NCBI RefSeq assembly: GCF_000287355.1
Contig: NC_018420.1
Span: forward strand, 372,001 to 436,000
Direction: 5' to 3'
Length of the DNA: 64,000 nt
Source: a secondary endosymbiont of Heteropsylla cubana
GTDB lineage: Bacteria > Pseudomonadota > Gammaproteobacteria > Enterobacterales > Enterobacteriaceae
The notes below the pieces were generated by a model. That model saw only the letters and a list, made by a program, of their open reading frames with translations. It had not been told where the DNA came from and did not search any database. The translations under genes and the position numbers were made by a program. Positions 44,283 through 56,517 of the stretch are shown one piece after another. Positions within the stretch are counted from its first letter, which is position 1. The number at the start of each line of letters is the position of its first letter.

Positions 44283-46504
44283 TTTCATGATACTTTTGAT
44301 ATCAAGTTGATATAGAACCTTGAACGTGAAGTTTTAGTGCGTAGAAAATACATCACATGATAAAGTATTTTAATAGTTCTTATTTATTAAAAATATAAAG
44401 ATTAAATATTTTCTGAGAAAACGTTGCTTAAAATATTAAGCAATAAATCGTTATTTTGCAGATCACAATATATTGTCTTGTTCTTGATAGATGAACAATC
44501 TGTTAAGAAGAATAAATATTACTAGTGAATTTGTAAAGAAATTCAATATAAAAAAAATGATTTTTTGTTATTTTATCAAAAGAATTTTCTTATTTAGATT
44601 TATTTTTGTATTTCATGTATCAATTCATCTAAAATCTGACATTTATCAAGTGTGATATACAGTATATAATAATGTTAATTCATTGATTTCGTATTTGATA
44701 AAAAAATAAATTAACCAGTTTGTATATAAAAAGTTTTAAAAAAAGGTTTTTAGGAAAAATTATCAATAAATTAGTTATTAACTAGATAGTTAATACTAGA
44801 GTTTAAATTTAGCATCAGCTATATTATTGCTGTATTTATGATATCATTGATAATTTTAGTTATTGCTTTATTTGTTTTATTTAATTAAGATAGTTAGATT
44901 AAAGTTCATTGAACTAAAATACTAATAAAAATGATTTATTTTTATGTAGATAAATTAATTGTTATAATATTTTCATGTTGTCATTATTGTTCGATATTAT
45001 TTTTATTAAACATGTCATAATTTTTATTACTTTAATTCTTGTGTTCTGAAGTTTTTAACTTGAATATATTTTTGCTTAAAAAAGTTAAATGTAGATTTTT
45101 TATCTATATTTGGTCACCGTTATATTTTTTGCTATAATATGATTTTGCGTAATATTTGGTCGTTTCATATGTTGATTCAAATTCCAGTATATATATCATT
45201 AGACATAGAATTTTTTAGAATTCTAACATTTTAAGTTTTTATATTTATCGCATTTGTATTTATTGGTTAATAAAATATTTTTTAGAAAATAAGAAAATTA
45301 ATAAATTAAAATTGAAAAATTCAATTTGAAAAAAAATGAGAACAGCTACTTTTTTATTAAAAAAAACATTTGTAAAACTTATAGTGTGTTTTTGAGTCAG
45401 TTTGCGTTATTATTTCAGATGTTTATTTTTATCTCTTTAAAAGAGGGTTTAGTTAAAAACTTAAAATTTTTTAATTAAACCAAACAATAAACATTTTGTA
45501 AAAAATATAATTAATTTGACTATCCATCAAATATAATATTATATATTTTTAATATCTGATCTTATATAGAAAATCATATTAGTTGTTTTTTTAAAAGTTG
45601 GTGTTATAAAAATATTGAAAATTACTGAAGAAAATAACAGTTGATAGAAATAAAATCTTATATATGAAAACCTTTTTAGACTAGATTGATTAGTTGGTTT
45701 TTATTAAAAGTGTTGAAATGCGTTTAACATGATATAGAGCTATAAATACTTCTTTAACTTCAGTTTGTATTTTTTTTTGAGTACTAAGAAAGTGTACTTT
45801 AAATCAAGATTTTTTTAAATACGAGTTAATCTATAATTAAAGTTTTATAGTACCTTGTATTTAAATTAAATAAAGATTTTATATAATAACTACATAAACA
45901 ATATATTTAAATTAATCATTAGAAATATTTTATTTTAATGATATTTTATATTAGATTGATTATTGTCTAAATTTATTCAATTCTTCTATAGAGATCGGTA
46001 GTTAGTGCTATATAAAGAGACTTTCTGAATAAAAAGTTTCTATTTTTGATTATTAATTTCTATACAATAAGACTAAGCAATAACGCGATCTGATCATTTA
46101 ATGAATCTTATTAATTCGCCTATTGAAAAACCTACCAGATTAGTTGTTAACCTTGATACTGTTTCTTTATGTTGTAAGGATTGCTAAGATATTTACTTAT
46201 ATAAAGTAGGATATGTTTAATAAAGTAGCATAATCTGATTTCTTAAAAAGAAAAATAACTAATGCTTGTATCAATATAGATAAAAGGAATCGCGGGGTTC
46301 CTTATATACAATCAGTTCTAATCTCTTCATTTATTATTTCAAAAATCATAAAATAATTATTTCGCATCTTTTTTTGATACTTTGTTTTTTTTATAAATAA
46401 AGGTTGTGAGATAATGGTAAAGCATTTTAGGCTCGATCGCCTATCTTGCCTTCTTTGTTTAAGTTATAATTGTAGATCATTCTTTTTAAGAAATGGTGTT
46501 TCCA
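44283..46504. other. 2.2 kb AT-rich spacer between ptsI and yicC
   Basis: No gene recognised. crr was sought on the plus strand and rph (divergent from yicC in E. coli) on the minus strand; neither leaves a readable trace. A 28-codon plus-strand frame at about 46101-46187 is less AT-rich than its surroundings but has no known match. A GC-rich hairpin lies at 46284-46303, listed separately. Confidence 0.55.
46284..46303. terminator. Isolated GC-rich hairpin, possible terminator
   Basis: AAGGAATC / GGTTCCTT form an 8-bp stem (one G-T pair on the plus strand) around a GCGG loop, very unlike the surrounding AT-rich DNA. Read on the minus strand the stem is followed by TTTTAT, so termination of leftward transcription is possible. 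No gene adjoins it on that strand. Confidence 0.35.
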
Positions 46505-47368
46505 ATGATTCGCAGCATGATGGCTTATTCTTGTCGTGATATTCCATGTAGTTTTGGTACTACTTGTTGGGAATTACGTTCTATTAATCAACGATATCTT
46601 GAAATTTGTATACGCTTGCCGGAAGAATTTTGTAGTTTTGAACCAATTATCCGTGAACATATTCGTCTCTTTATTACGAGAGGAAGAATGGAGTGTAATT
46701 TGCGAGTTGATATAAATTCGGAAATAGACAAACCGTTTATTGTTAATAAAAAACTTGCTAAAAATTTATTAGATGTTGCGCATTGGTTAAAAAAACAAAG
46801 TAAGGAAGGAGATATAGACTTATTGTCTATTCTCCGTTGGCCTGGTGTTGTAGTAGCTAAAAAACAGAATTCTGACGAAATTAGCGCTGAGTTGATGTCT
46901 GGATTTGAAGCCATTTTTAAGGATTTTATTAGTAAACGTGAAACCGGGGGTCACGTATTTAATAAATTAATTGCAGAGTGCTTGTCAAGCATAAAATCTG
47001 AAATAACTAATGTTCGGTACTGTATTCCAACGGTATTAAAATGGCAACGTAAAAAAATATTAAATAAATTAGAAGAAGCAAGGGTATATTTAGATGTTAA
47101 TCGTTTAGAACAAGAATTAGTAATTTGCGCGCAACGAATCGATGTCACAGAAGAGTTAGATCGATTAGAAACACATGTTAACGAAATCCATAACATTTTG
47201 ATTAAAGAGGATACAGCAGGGCGTCGTCTAGATTTTATGATGCAAGAATTAAATCGTGAAGCGAATACTTTAGCATCGAAATCTATTAATATTAATGTAA
47301 CGAAATCTGCAATTGAATTAAAAGTATTAATTGAAAAAATGCGCGAGTATGTTCAATTTATTGAGTAA
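46505..47368 (+). CDS. yicC: YicC family endoribonuclease
   Basis: YicC is a conserved protein shown in E. coli to act as an endoribonuclease, with a reported role in turnover of the iron-responsive sRNA RyhB. I start at the ATG at 46505 (MIRSMMAYS), which matches the E. coli start MIRSMTAYA and gives 287 residues, the E. coli length; the frame is open four codons earlier. Conserved blocks are CWELRSINQRYLEICIRLPE, the C-terminal EELDRLETHVNEI, GRRLDFMMQELNREANTLASK and the end VLIEKMREYVQFIE. Single gene, with neither gmk nor rph alongside. Confidence 0.94.
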   Translation: MIRSMMAYSCRDIPCSFGTTCWELRSINQRYLEICIRLPEEFCSFEPIIREHIRLFITRGRMECNLRVDINSEIDKPFIVNKKLAKNLLDVAHWLKKQSKEGDIDLLSILRWPGVVVAKKQNSDEISAELMSGFEAIFKDFISKRETGGHVFNKLIAECLSSIKSEITNVRYCIPTVLKWQRKKILNKLEEARVYLDVNRLEQELVICAQRIDVTEELDRLETHVNEIHNILIKEDTAGRRLDFMMQELNREANTLASKSININVTKSAIELKVLIEKMREYVQFIE

Positions 47369-48891
47369 TGATAAAGTAAAAATAAAAAATAGAGTGTAAA
47401 AATATAACTTATGCTTTATCTATAAAACAATATTTTATTGTAATTACATTTTTATGTGATGAATAACAATATTCGTTAATAAAAAAAATCATATTTGTAT
47501 ATATATAAAATATTTATTGTTAAATTAATAATTATATTTTAACATTGATATTATGCGAATTAAAAGTGTCATTTTTTTAATTATTCTTAAGATATTTTTA
47601 TATTTTTCTATTTATATAGAAACATTGTTGATTTATAAAAGAAAGTCTCATAAGTTTTATTTTTTTTAAATATTTGTTTTATCACCTAGATTGTATGGAT
47701 GATGATTTTTATACGTTTGGTTTTAGTTGTCTAATAATAATTAATTTTCAATAGAACGAGATTGTTTAAAACGTTTAGTGTAACTATTTTTTTTAGCAAA
47801 CAATATAAAAATGTTATATAGTTTTTGAGAGAACTAGTTATATTGTTTTAGCTTATATTGATAGTGAATAAAATATTTAAAAGAAAGTGTTGATTTCTTT
47901 CATAAAGATCGACAAATGAAAGATTGATAAGTTGTTAACTCTATTTTGTACATTTAGTAAAACAGATTTTATATTTTATATTTAGAATAAAAAGTATTGT
48001 TTTTAGGTTATAAAAATATCTTAGAGAAAAAATTTTTTATAAAGATATGCTAGAGTATTAACTAAAAAGATAGCGAATAAGAGTACGTTATTTTTATATA
48101 AAAATTGATTGTATTAATATAATATGTCTAATAATTTAGATATTAAACATATTGTTTCAAAACTGAATTAAATAGAAAATAAAAGATGTTTCAGTAAAAG
48201 ACAAAGGCTATAGGAGATAGAAAATATAGGTAAAGATAATTTAAATGATTAACTAGCAACAGTAAGTTATTTTTTTATTGGCATGACTGAATTTAAGTTG
48301 TTTTAATATTAATTAATTAGAATTTTTGGAAATATATACGAAACATTAACTAATTCTGGTTGGGATATTTTATTATTTTTTTTTGATATGTAATAAGTTG
48401 ATGATAATGATATTAATGTGATTAAGAGACAATTTGTAATATGTAATTAAATGTTTAGCTTCTCTATAACTACATTCTTTACATGTAGCATATGAAAAAA
48501 AAATAATGAAATTAAAAGAAATGTACTATTTTAGATAGTAGATAAACAAATCTATATTTCAGATTAAATACTTCATTAAAGTATGTTGAATCATATGTCC
48601 ATTTTATATACAAGTAGTTAAGAAGCTATAGTTGTATAGAATTAATTAATAAAATAAGACTGTTAAATATGCATAAAATTTAAATTTTTAATAATAAAAA
48701 ATTTTGTGCTAGTTATCAGTTTTTATATGTTAAAGCTTTTATTATCTAAAAATCCAACCTATATAAAAACTTCTCTTAAAATTATGCGCATAAATGTTTT
48801 TACGTATTGCATGAAAATTAAAAGAAGCATCTTACCGTTTCCCTGGTACGTAAATTTAATCTCATGTTCATTGAACAGGATATTTGTTTCT
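47369..48891. other. 1.5 kb AT-rich spacer between yicC and cls
   Basis: No gene, RNA or repeat recognised. The last 186 bases (48706-48891) are open in frame with cls, but they translate to nothing resembling a Cls N-terminus and are taken as leader. Confidence 0.55.
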
Positions 48892-50352
48892 ATGATAACG
48901 CTTTATTTCGTGATCAATTGCTTGTTGTTGTTTGGATATTGGTTATTGATTGCAGGGGTTACCTTGCGGGTGATGATGAAACGTCGTGCTGTTCCATCGG
49001 CCATGGCTTGGTTATTGGTTATTTATATTTTTCCTTTAGTGGGGGTTATTGCTTATTTATTGTTTGGTGAACGTAATTTAGGTAAGCGTCGTGCCGAACG
49101 CAGTAAAATGCTTTGGCATTTTACTGCTAAATGGATGAAAAACCTTCAAGATTATCCATATATTTTTAGCAATAAACATAGTAAATCCGCCCAATCTTTA
49201 TTTCAATTGTGTGAACATCGACAGGGTATGAGTGGGATCAGGGGAGAGAAAATAGATTTACTTACTAGTAGCGACGATGCATTATTAGCATTAATTCATG
49301 ATATTAAGCAAGCTAAAAAAAATATTGAGATAGTTTTTTATATTTGGAAAACGGGTGGCCTGGTAGACAAAGTAGCAGAGGCTTTGATAGAGGCAGCACG
49401 GAGAGGTGTTTTTTGTCGTTTAATGCTAGATTCTAGAGGTAGTGTGGATTTTTTTCGCAGTAATTATCCATCTCTTATGCGTGATGCTGGAGTACGCATT
49501 GTAGAAGCATTACATGTTAATCTACTACGGGTTTTTTTACGCCGTATGGATTTGCGTCAACATCGGAAAATGGTGCTAATTGATAATCATGTTGCTTATA
49601 CTGGTAGTATGAATATGGTAGATCCGCGTTTTTTTAAAAAAAATGCTGGTGTTGGTCAATGGATAGATATCCTTGCACGGATGGAAGGAGCAGTTGTGAT
49701 TGCGATGGGAATAATTTTTTCCTTTGATTGGGAAATAGAAACAGGAGAGCGTATTCGCCTTAAACCACCAAATGTACATGTTATCCCTTTTGAAGAAAAT
49801 GCGGAATATGTCGTTCATGTAATACCTTCTGGTCCTGGCTTTCCAGAGGGGTTTATTCATCAAGTATTGCTCACCTCCATTTATTCGGCTCGGACTACGT
49901 TAGTAATGACAACACCTTATTTGGTTCCAAGTGACGACTTACTTCATGCTATTTGTACAGCAGCACAGCGTGGTGTAGAGGTGCATATTATTATTCCACG
50001 TCATAATGATTCTATGTTAGTTGGTTGGGCTAGCCGTGCATTTTTTTGTGAATTACTAGAAGCTGGTGTTTTTATTCATCAATTTTTAGGAGGATTTTTG
50101 CATACAAAAAGTATTCTGGTTGATGGCCAATTAAGTTTAATTGGGACGGTAAATTTAGATATGCGAAGTTTATGGTTAAATTTTGAAATTATGCTCGTGA
50201 TTGATGACGAAAATTTTGGAAAAGATTTGGCTCGAATACAGGAGAAGTATATTTCTTGTTCGCGCCTTGTTTCGCTCCACTTATGGTCTATGCGTCCTTA
50301 TTGGCAACGTATTATTGAGCGACTTTTTTATTTTTTTAGTCCCTTGCTTTAA
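48892..50352 (+). CDS. clsA: Cardiolipin synthase A
   Basis: Inner-membrane phospholipase-D family enzyme making cardiolipin from two phosphatidylglycerols. The ATG at 48892 ([12 protein letters not shown]) matches the E. coli ClsA start and gives 486 residues, exactly the E. coli length; an ATG 62 codons upstream is in frame but unsupported. Two N-terminal membrane segments (to about residue 60) end in LKRR-like basic residues and [10 protein letters not shown]. Two HKD motifs are present, HRKMVLID (about 224) and HTKSILVDG (about 404), each with the downstream GSMNMVDPR and GTVNLDMRS elements. The C-terminus [11 protein letters not shown] is the same as E. coli. No neighbour in operon. Confidence 0.96.
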   Translation: MITLYFVINCLLLFGYWLLIAGVTLRVMMKRRAVPSAMAWLLVIYIFPLVGVIAYLLFGERNLGKRRAERSKMLWHFTAKWMKNLQDYPYIFSNKHSKSAQSLFQLCEHRQGMSGIRGEKIDLLTSSDDALLALIHDIKQAKKNIEIVFYIWKTGGLVDKVAEALIEAARRGVFCRLMLDSRGSVDFFRSNYPSLMRDAGVRIVEALHVNLLRVFLRRMDLRQHRKMVLIDNHVAYTGSMNMVDPRFFKKNAGVGQWIDILARMEGAVVIAMGIIFSFDWEIETGERIRLKPPNVHVIPFEENAEYVVHVIPSGPGFPEGFIHQVLLTSIYSARTTLVMTTPYLVPSDDLLHAICTAAQRGVEVHIIIPRHNDSMLVGWASRAFFCELLEAGVFIHQFLGGFLHTKSILVDGQLSLIGTVNLDMRSLWLNFEIMLVIDDENFGKDLARIQEKYISCSRLVSLHLWSMRPYWQRIIERLFYFFSPLL

Positions 50353-52056
50353 CTTTTTTCAATATGACGTGAAGATTCTATTAGATTGATTTTCTAGACT
50401 AGCAATCTATATTTTTAAGATTTTCTATAAAAATTTAGATTTTTATTTTTGTTTATAATAAAATAGTTTATTTGTTTGGTATTTTTTATAACTTTTATTT
50501 AAATACATCAATAGTTTTGTTTGTGTAGTTAAGTGTCAGAAGTAGTTTTATAGTTACTATCATAGTTTGTATACCTAGATACCGCGTAAAAACATTATAG
50601 TAAAAAAACTAATATTATTTATGCAATAACTGTTTAATTAACATTAATATTTAATCGATATATTTATAAAATTATTTTATTAGGAATAAATGTTCGTATA
50701 AAATGTTGCTTGTTTGCTTGATCTAAAAATTTTTTTAAAAATTTTTTTAAGAAAAATAATGATTTTGTCAATTTCATAAACCATAAATTCATGCTTCATT
50801 GTAATCAATCTAATTTAGATCTTTTTTTTAAAAGATTTTTCTAAGTTAAAAGATGTTTTTTATACATGAAATGTTTTTAAAAACTATTTTAGATGTTGTT
50901 ATGTTTTATCAAAAAAAATATTTATATCAAAAATTATTATTAAATATTATTTCTCTGCCTTTTATAAATCGCAACGGAAAGTTCAACGTTTTATAAAAAA
51001 ACAAAATTTACGATTTTGATGAAAATATTTTTATATAAATTTAGCTTGTTATTTTTTTTGTTGATTGAACAAAATTTAGTTTTTTAAAATCAACAAATAA
51101 AATTCTTTGTATTGTAAAGAAAATATTAAGAATGTGGTTTTTGTTAAGACAAAAATTTTACTGATATATGAAAACAAATTATTTGTTTAGCATACTTTAA
51201 CACTTTTTTTATAAAATTAATTTATTAAGTTAATTTTACTAAAAATATCAACTAAATAGTTATTTTATAAGCATAGTAATTTACTATTTAAAGCTTGTGA
51301 TTTTATTAAGTAATTGAAATTCATATGAAAGGTAATATTTTTTATGTAAAATATGCATGTTTATTAATTGTGCATATTTTATATATATTCTATATCGATA
51401 AATTTATTTTTGATACCAAGCTCTAGTTTGGAGATGATATCTCTATAAAAACAGTATCGTTTATATAAAATATTTTTTATTAGATTCAAAAACAATAATA
51501 TTTTTATATATATTATTTAATATAAAATAAATTATATAATTTCTATAGTGTTTTACTGAATAAAATCGTTATAAAAACATAGAGAAGAATTCTATCTATA
51601 GAAATCCGTCTTTAGTAATAGTTAGTGAATTTATATTAATATATAATAATTTAAATAAATTTATCATCTTGTTTGAAGCTATATGAATTAAAATACGTGA
51701 TAAAAATTTATTTTTAATATTATTTATTTAAATTGTTGCATTGATTATTAGCAATAAATTATCTTATCTCTTGATAAGAGAACAGACTATTTCTTAGTTA
51801 ATAAATAGAATATTTACTTTATAAAGTATAAACTAGTATTTTATTAATTTGCTATGCAATGAAAAGTTATTTCAACTATAGTATTCAATAATAACATATA
51901 TGGATAAAATAAACTTAAAAAATTAATAAAATTAATAACATAATTTTTATATAAATTAATTATTTTAATTAAACAAGTTTTTTTTATACACTATTTTTAT
52001 CTAAACTAAATAAGTATACCTTGTTAAAAATATTTTTATAAAGTAATGTTAGTTAA
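50353..52056. other. 1.7 kb AT-rich spacer
   Basis: No gene recognised on either strand; one of the most AT-rich stretches of the window. Confidence 0.6.
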
Positions 52057-52403
52057 TCACTTTTGCCCTTCATTAGGATCAGCATAATCATTAACCACAT
52101 CCCGTGGTTTACTATCGAAAAGTATATGAAAACGTTTAGGGTGACGATTATGTTTAATGTATTTGAATCATGCCTTTTTATGTTCATTAGAAGGGAAACG
52201 TTGTTTATTACGCACTTCTATAAAATGCTTCTTATATTCGGTAAGTGGATATTGTTTACTATTATCTAGATCACTATAAAAGCATGACCAAAACATTCCA
52301 ATAGTTGAGTTTCTCAAATAGTAAAATGACCATGTCGTGAAAATCCGCGAGGATAATATTTATTATTAAAATAACGAGTTGTACTAGAGAAACTATCAAC
52401 CAT
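52057..52403 (-). pseudogene. maoP: Decayed maoP (yifE)
   Basis: The minus-strand ATG at 52403 gives [20 protein letters not shown] then FSRHGHFTI and a TGA at about codon 30; E. coli MaoP begins [20 protein letters not shown] as I recall. After the stop, fragments in changing frames follow the protein: ETQLLECFGHAF, YPLTEYKKHFIEVRNKQRF, KYIKHNRHPKRFHIL and VVNDYADPNEGQK, ending at 52057. The span of 347 bp fits the 112-codon gene. In E. coli MaoP acts with the maoS site to organise the Ori region of the chromosome. It is divergent from hdfR, as in E. coli. Confidence 0.9.
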
Positions 52404-52531
52404 CTTAATGCATTCCTATTTTCTACATAAAGTAAAGCATCATACTATTACTGCGCGGAGTAATAGTGAGGTTTGACATTTTGTAAAAAAAATTTATTAA
52501 ATATGATAATTTGTTTTTTTTGGAGATTGTA
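52404..52531. promoter_or_regulatory. maoP-hdfR divergent spacer with a 9-bp inverted repeat
   Basis: Between the two pseudogenes lies a perfect inverted repeat ACTATTACT (52444-52452) / AGTAATAGT (52459-52467) around a GCGCGG centre, followed by TTGACA at 52473-52478. In E. coli the cis-acting maoS site lies next to maoP in this area; alternatively this may be an HdfR operator or promoter element. I could not compare it with the E. coli maoS sequence. Confidence 0.45.
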
Positions 52532-53352
52532 GTAGACATAGAATTATTAAAAACGTTTTTAGCAGTCGGCCGTGCTCGATATTTTTTAGGAGCAGCAGAG
52601 GCTATTTATTCAATACAATCGGTGGTAAGTTTTCTTATTCGCCATCTAGAACAAAAAAAATAAGGGCAATACTGTTTACACATCATAGAAACAATATTCG
52701 TTTAAAATCAGTTGAAAAAAAAGATTTCTTCTCTGTGTAGAAGATTTAATGATTACTTGGATGCATGTTGAGTTAGGAAGTAACTAACTCGTCATAACAA
52801 ACGTCTTTATTTATCGGTTCTAGTACGTCTTTATCGGAAGCATAGCTCGATGAATGGTTGCATAGTCTTTATCAAAGATGCTTGGATTTACAAGTTGAAG
52901 CTCGTATCTCGTTATGTTAGGGATTGTTAAAAGGGTTGCATGAACATCAATTAGATTTAATTATTTCTACTGAATCATAAAAAATAGAAGAGTTAGCTAG
53001 TTACTATCTTTGTTGTTTATCGCTAATGCTTTTTATTAATACTAGCAGTGTATCATGTAGAGAGATATATCCTTATATTCAACTTAAATTGGGGTGATTT
53101 TTGTATTTATTAAAACAACTATAGCTAAAAAAGATATTGATTGTAATAACAATACTTGTTTAGTTGACATGTCAACTATTAGAGATGATGGAAGCTTGTT
53201 CTTTTCTTTCTACTTGCTAGGCTAAATTTTTCGTAGATTTATGAGTTAATAATATTGTTCCTTTAACAACGCGTTCTCTATACGCAGTGTAGCTACAAAA
53301 TAACGATCAAAGAGATATAATAAAAAAATATTTAAAAACAGAGGTGTCATAA
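52532..53352 (+). pseudogene. hdfR: Decayed hdfR (LysR-type regulator)
   Basis: From 52532, where the expected ATG reads GTA, the plus strand gives [38 protein letters not shown] and then a stop at about 52663: the helix-turn-helix of HdfR, with several substitutions. Later pieces in shifting frames still match in order: HHRNNIRLKS, EDLMITWMHVE, LYQRCLDLQVEARI, LLKGLHEHQLDLIISTES, and near the end RSLYAV*LQNNDQRDIIKKYL. Many stops and frame changes. In E. coli HdfR represses flhDC (motility) and is divergent from maoP, the same arrangement as here. Confidence 0.9.
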
Positions 53353-54870
53353 TATTTTTAGGTTATATTAATTATAATTTAAAATTATGTTTTTTAAATG
53401 TATTTAAGTTTTATTGGTTGATAAATTTTATTTATTTTATAAAAAAAAATAAAAAAAATTTACAAAAAAAAGATCTAAGAATCGTGCTTCATACGTATAA
53501 AGAATATTTTTTTTGATTAAAATTAAATACTTTATAAGTTATAAAGAGTCTTTGTTTTTATTATAATTTTTTTCAGAATCACGCATTTAATATTATAATA
53601 AATATTTCTATAAATATTTAAAGTTAATTTATATTCAACTGGTTTATGTAGGATTTTTTATCTAACATTATAGATTTTTTCTATAAAATATTTAAACTAA
53701 AAATAGTTATTTTAACTATGCATTACTACTTATTCCTCCTAATCTTTTTATCTATAAAAGATCTAAAATATTAGTTGTAGACAATTTAGGCATGTTATGA
53801 ATTATTTCAATTTATTTAATTTTTTCTTATCGAACGAATTGATAAGTAAATTTATTATTTATAAATATCATGGATGTTAAAAAAATATTTTCTAATATTG
53901 AATGAATGTTTTTTTAATTTTTATGACATGAAGTTAATTAAAACACTAACTTTAATTAAGTTATTAAATAAAAGTTTGGTTACAGAATAACTTGTTTGTT
54001 TAGTATAAAAAGATAATATGATAAGTTTTGTATATACTTAAAAAGATATCTACACGTTTATTTATTAAACAACATGCATAATATATTAGTTATTAACGTG
54101 CATTACATTGAAAATTTTTCATATGTTAATTATTAGAAATAAACAATGGGTTTCTATAAACTTTATTGGATAAAAAAAAGGATGACAAAATTTATAAATC
54201 TAGCTTTTCTTCCATAAAATATTTACTATAGTTGTGTGTTTTTGATAATTATTTTTTTTGAATTAAAATACGTGAATTGATTTACTTTGGTTGCAATATT
54301 TAATTAGCGTTTATTAAAAATATTGTTTTAACAAGTAGATATTTTGTATTTTTAAAGGAAAAATTCAACATTTTTTATTACTTTTTATCTATGATGTAGA
54401 TATTTATTGTTAATATTTTTATAAGTATAAATCATGTGTATGATTATATTTTTTAATATAATTTTAAAATTTTTATCAAGAAAAGAAGATAATGGGATAC
54501 AATTGTTCAAATGTTATAAAACAAATAGTTGTCATAAAAATCTAGAAAATAGTTTTTTTTTGTTATTAATGGCAATATCATCAATGATGATCTTTGTATA
54601 CTTCATTATTAAAAAATCATACACATATTTAAATATTACATCGAATAAGTTTTATTCAGAAAAAAATAGATTTTGTATAAGTAAATTTACATTGTTAAGT
54701 TTATTCATTTGTTAATGCTTTGTTAAGACATTTTTCTATAAAAATTTACTTAACATATTTAGCAAATGCTGAATGGCGAAGTAGTTAAAATATCTGTCAT
54801 TTTTGATACTTGGAATAACCATGGTATCATTCTTTTAATTATATAACTAAAAATTTTTATTGTTAGTAAT
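53353..54870. other. 1.5 kb AT-rich spacer
   Basis: No supported gene. A 93-codon plus-strand frame at 54434-54715 starts MCMIIFFNIILKF and is dominated by Ile, Phe, Lys, Asn and Ser, with no known match and no ribosome site; I take it as chance. osmE, beside nadE in E. coli, is not seen. Confidence 0.55.
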
Positions 54871-55695
54871 TTATTTCCAAAAATTATTAAAAATTGTTAC
54901 TGGCAAATGACGTTTATGTTTGCTATTAAGATAATAATCTTCAATGATGCTACTGAACGCAGTGTTAATAGTTTTTCCTTCTAAATAGTCATCTATCATG
55001 TCATAGGTAATACCTAAAGCTATTTCGTCAGGTACTCCAGGACGGTTATCTTCTAAATCAGCCGTAGGTGCTTTTAGATATAAATGTTGAGGACATCCAA
55101 GATATTGCAGTATAATGCGACCCTGCCGTTTATTTAATCGGAAGATGGGATTAATGTCAGTACCTCCATCACCATATTTAGTAAAAAAACCAGTCACTGC
55201 TTCTGCAGAGTGATTAGTGCCTACTACGAGACCTGCATGTATTCCTGCAATACTATATTGTACTTTCATTCGTTCGCGAGCTTTTTCATTTCCTTTAGCA
55301 TAATCGCTTAGTATAATACCTGCGTCTTTCAAGCTAGATTCACTAGCCTGAACAGATTGTTTGATATTCACTGTAATTACTCGATCAGGTTGAATAAAAT
55401 CAATTGCATTGCGGCAGTCTTCTTCATCTATTTGTATCCCATAAGGTAGTCGGACACCAATAAATTGATAGTCAATACAATTAGTTTCAACACGTAATTC
55501 ACTAATAGCTTGTTTACAGATTTTACCAGTTAGCGTTGAATCTTGTCCTCCGCTAATACCTAACACAAGAGTGCGAAAACAGGCATTTTTATATAAATAG
55601 CTTTTAATAAAATCTACACTAATTCGGAATTCAGTGATTGGATTAATTGTAGATTTAACACCGAGATTTTTTATAATTTCTTTTTGTATGTTCAC
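54871..55695 (-). CDS. nadE: NadE, ammonia-dependent NAD synthetase
   Basis: Last step of NAD synthesis: amidates nicotinate adenine dinucleotide using ATP and ammonia. 274 residues (E. coli 275), the short form without a glutaminase domain. The PP-loop [15 protein letters not shown] (about 45-59), [20 protein letters not shown], and the C-terminal [17 protein letters not shown] and KHKRHLP motifs are intact. A ribosome site AGGTGA lies just before the ATG. Together with nadB it suggests NAD synthesis is kept, though nadA, nadC and nadD are outside the window. Confidence 0.97.
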   Translation of the reverse strand: MNIQKEIIKNLGVKSTINPITEFRISVDFIKSYLYKNACFRTLVLGISGGQDSTLTGKICKQAISELRVETNCIDYQFIGVRLPYGIQIDEEDCRNAIDFIQPDRVITVNIKQSVQASESSLKDAGIILSDYAKGNEKARERMKVQYSIAGIHAGLVVGTNHSAEAVTGFFTKYGDGGTDINPIFRLNKRQGRIILQYLGCPQHLYLKAPTADLEDNRPGVPDEIALGITYDMIDDYLEGKTINTAFSSIIEDYYLNSKHKRHLPVTIFNNFWK

Positions 55696-55767
55696 CTATA
55701 TGTTCCTAGTAAAAATAAAAGATTAACAATAATATGGAGCGTTGTTTAGAACAACAAGGTATAATAA

Positions 55768-56517
55768 TTAACTGTTCTGAATAATAATTGAATTGCGTTG
55801 TCTAATAACTTCAAATAAGCAGATTCCAGCAGCAACGGAAACATTAAGAGAAGAAAGGGCTCCAGACATAGGGATGCTGATTAATTCACTGCAGTGTTCT
55901 TGTGTAAGACGTCTTATTCCTTTACCTTCTGAACCCATAACCACCGCAAGTGGTTGGGTTAGTTTAGTTTGATAAAAATATTTATCTGATTCTGTAGTAG
56001 TACCAACCACCCATATATTATATGCTTTTAGCAAACGTAAAGTGCGTGCTAAATTAATTACACGTATAAGAGGTATGGTTTCTGCAGCTCCGCTCGCGAC
56101 TTTTTTTGCGATAGGATTAAGAGGTGCAGTACGATTGTTAGGTATGATTACTGCTTGTACTCCAGCAGCATCTGCAGTACGTAGGCAAGCACCAAGATTA
56201 TGCGGATCAGTGACGTTATCAAGAACAAGCAGTAATTTAGGTTTGTTTTCTAGAAGATCTATAAGATCTTTTTCCTTATATTTTCGAGGTTTTTGAACAA
56301 GAGCGATGATGCCTTGATGTAAGCCACCTTTTGCTTTTTTATCTAAAAATTGCCGATTTACTATATATATAGAAATACCTTTTTTTCTTAACGGTTCTAT
56401 TAATTTATAAAAACGGCGGTTATCATGATCTTTTAGCAAGTAAAGATCTAGTATACGATGTGGAGCGTATATTAGTAACGTTTCTACGGAATGAACACCA
56501 TAAATAATTTCGTTCAT
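55768..56517 (-). CDS. rlmB: RlmB, 23S rRNA Gm2251 2'-O-methyltransferase
   Basis: SpoU-family (SPOUT) methyltransferase that modifies G2251 in the ribosomal P site. I start at the ATG at 56517 (MNEIIYGVHSVE), which matches E. coli MSEMIYGIHAVQ and has AAGAGA upstream; an in-frame ATG six codons earlier exists. 249 residues (E. coli 243). The N-terminal substrate-binding domain has GGLHQGIIALV; the SPOUT motifs are LDNVTDPHNLGACLRTADAAG, VMGSEGKGIRRL and IPMSGALSSLNVSVAAGICL. In E. coli it follows rnr directly; here 1 kb of spacer separates them. Confidence 0.95.
   Translation of the reverse strand: MNEIIYGVHSVETLLIYAPHRILDLYLLKDHDNRRFYKLIEPLRKKGISIYIVNRQFLDKKAKGGLHQGIIALVQKPRKYKEKDLIDLLENKPKLLLVLDNVTDPHNLGACLRTADAAGVQAVIIPNNRTAPLNPIAKKVASGAAETIPLIRVINLARTLRLLKAYNIWVVGTTTESDKYFYQTKLTQPLAVVMGSEGKGIRRLTQEHCSELISIPMSGALSSLNVSVAAGICLFEVIRQRNSIIIQNS

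Noticed and set aside
46101-46187. 28-codon frame MNLINSPIEKP... upstream of yicC
   Set aside because: Too short to judge, no recognised family, and no support beyond slightly richer composition.
48706-48891. 62-residue N-terminal extension of cardiolipin synthase
   Set aside because: The downstream ATG gives exactly the E. coli length and N-terminus; the extension has no homology.
52063-52269. 68-codon plus-strand frame
   Set aside because: It is antisense to the maoP remnant, whose protein fragments explain the sequence.
54434-54715. 93-codon plus-strand open frame
   Set aside because: Composition is that of AT-rich noncoding DNA (Ile, Phe, Lys, Asn, Ser), no ribosome site, no known motif, isolated in a long spacer.
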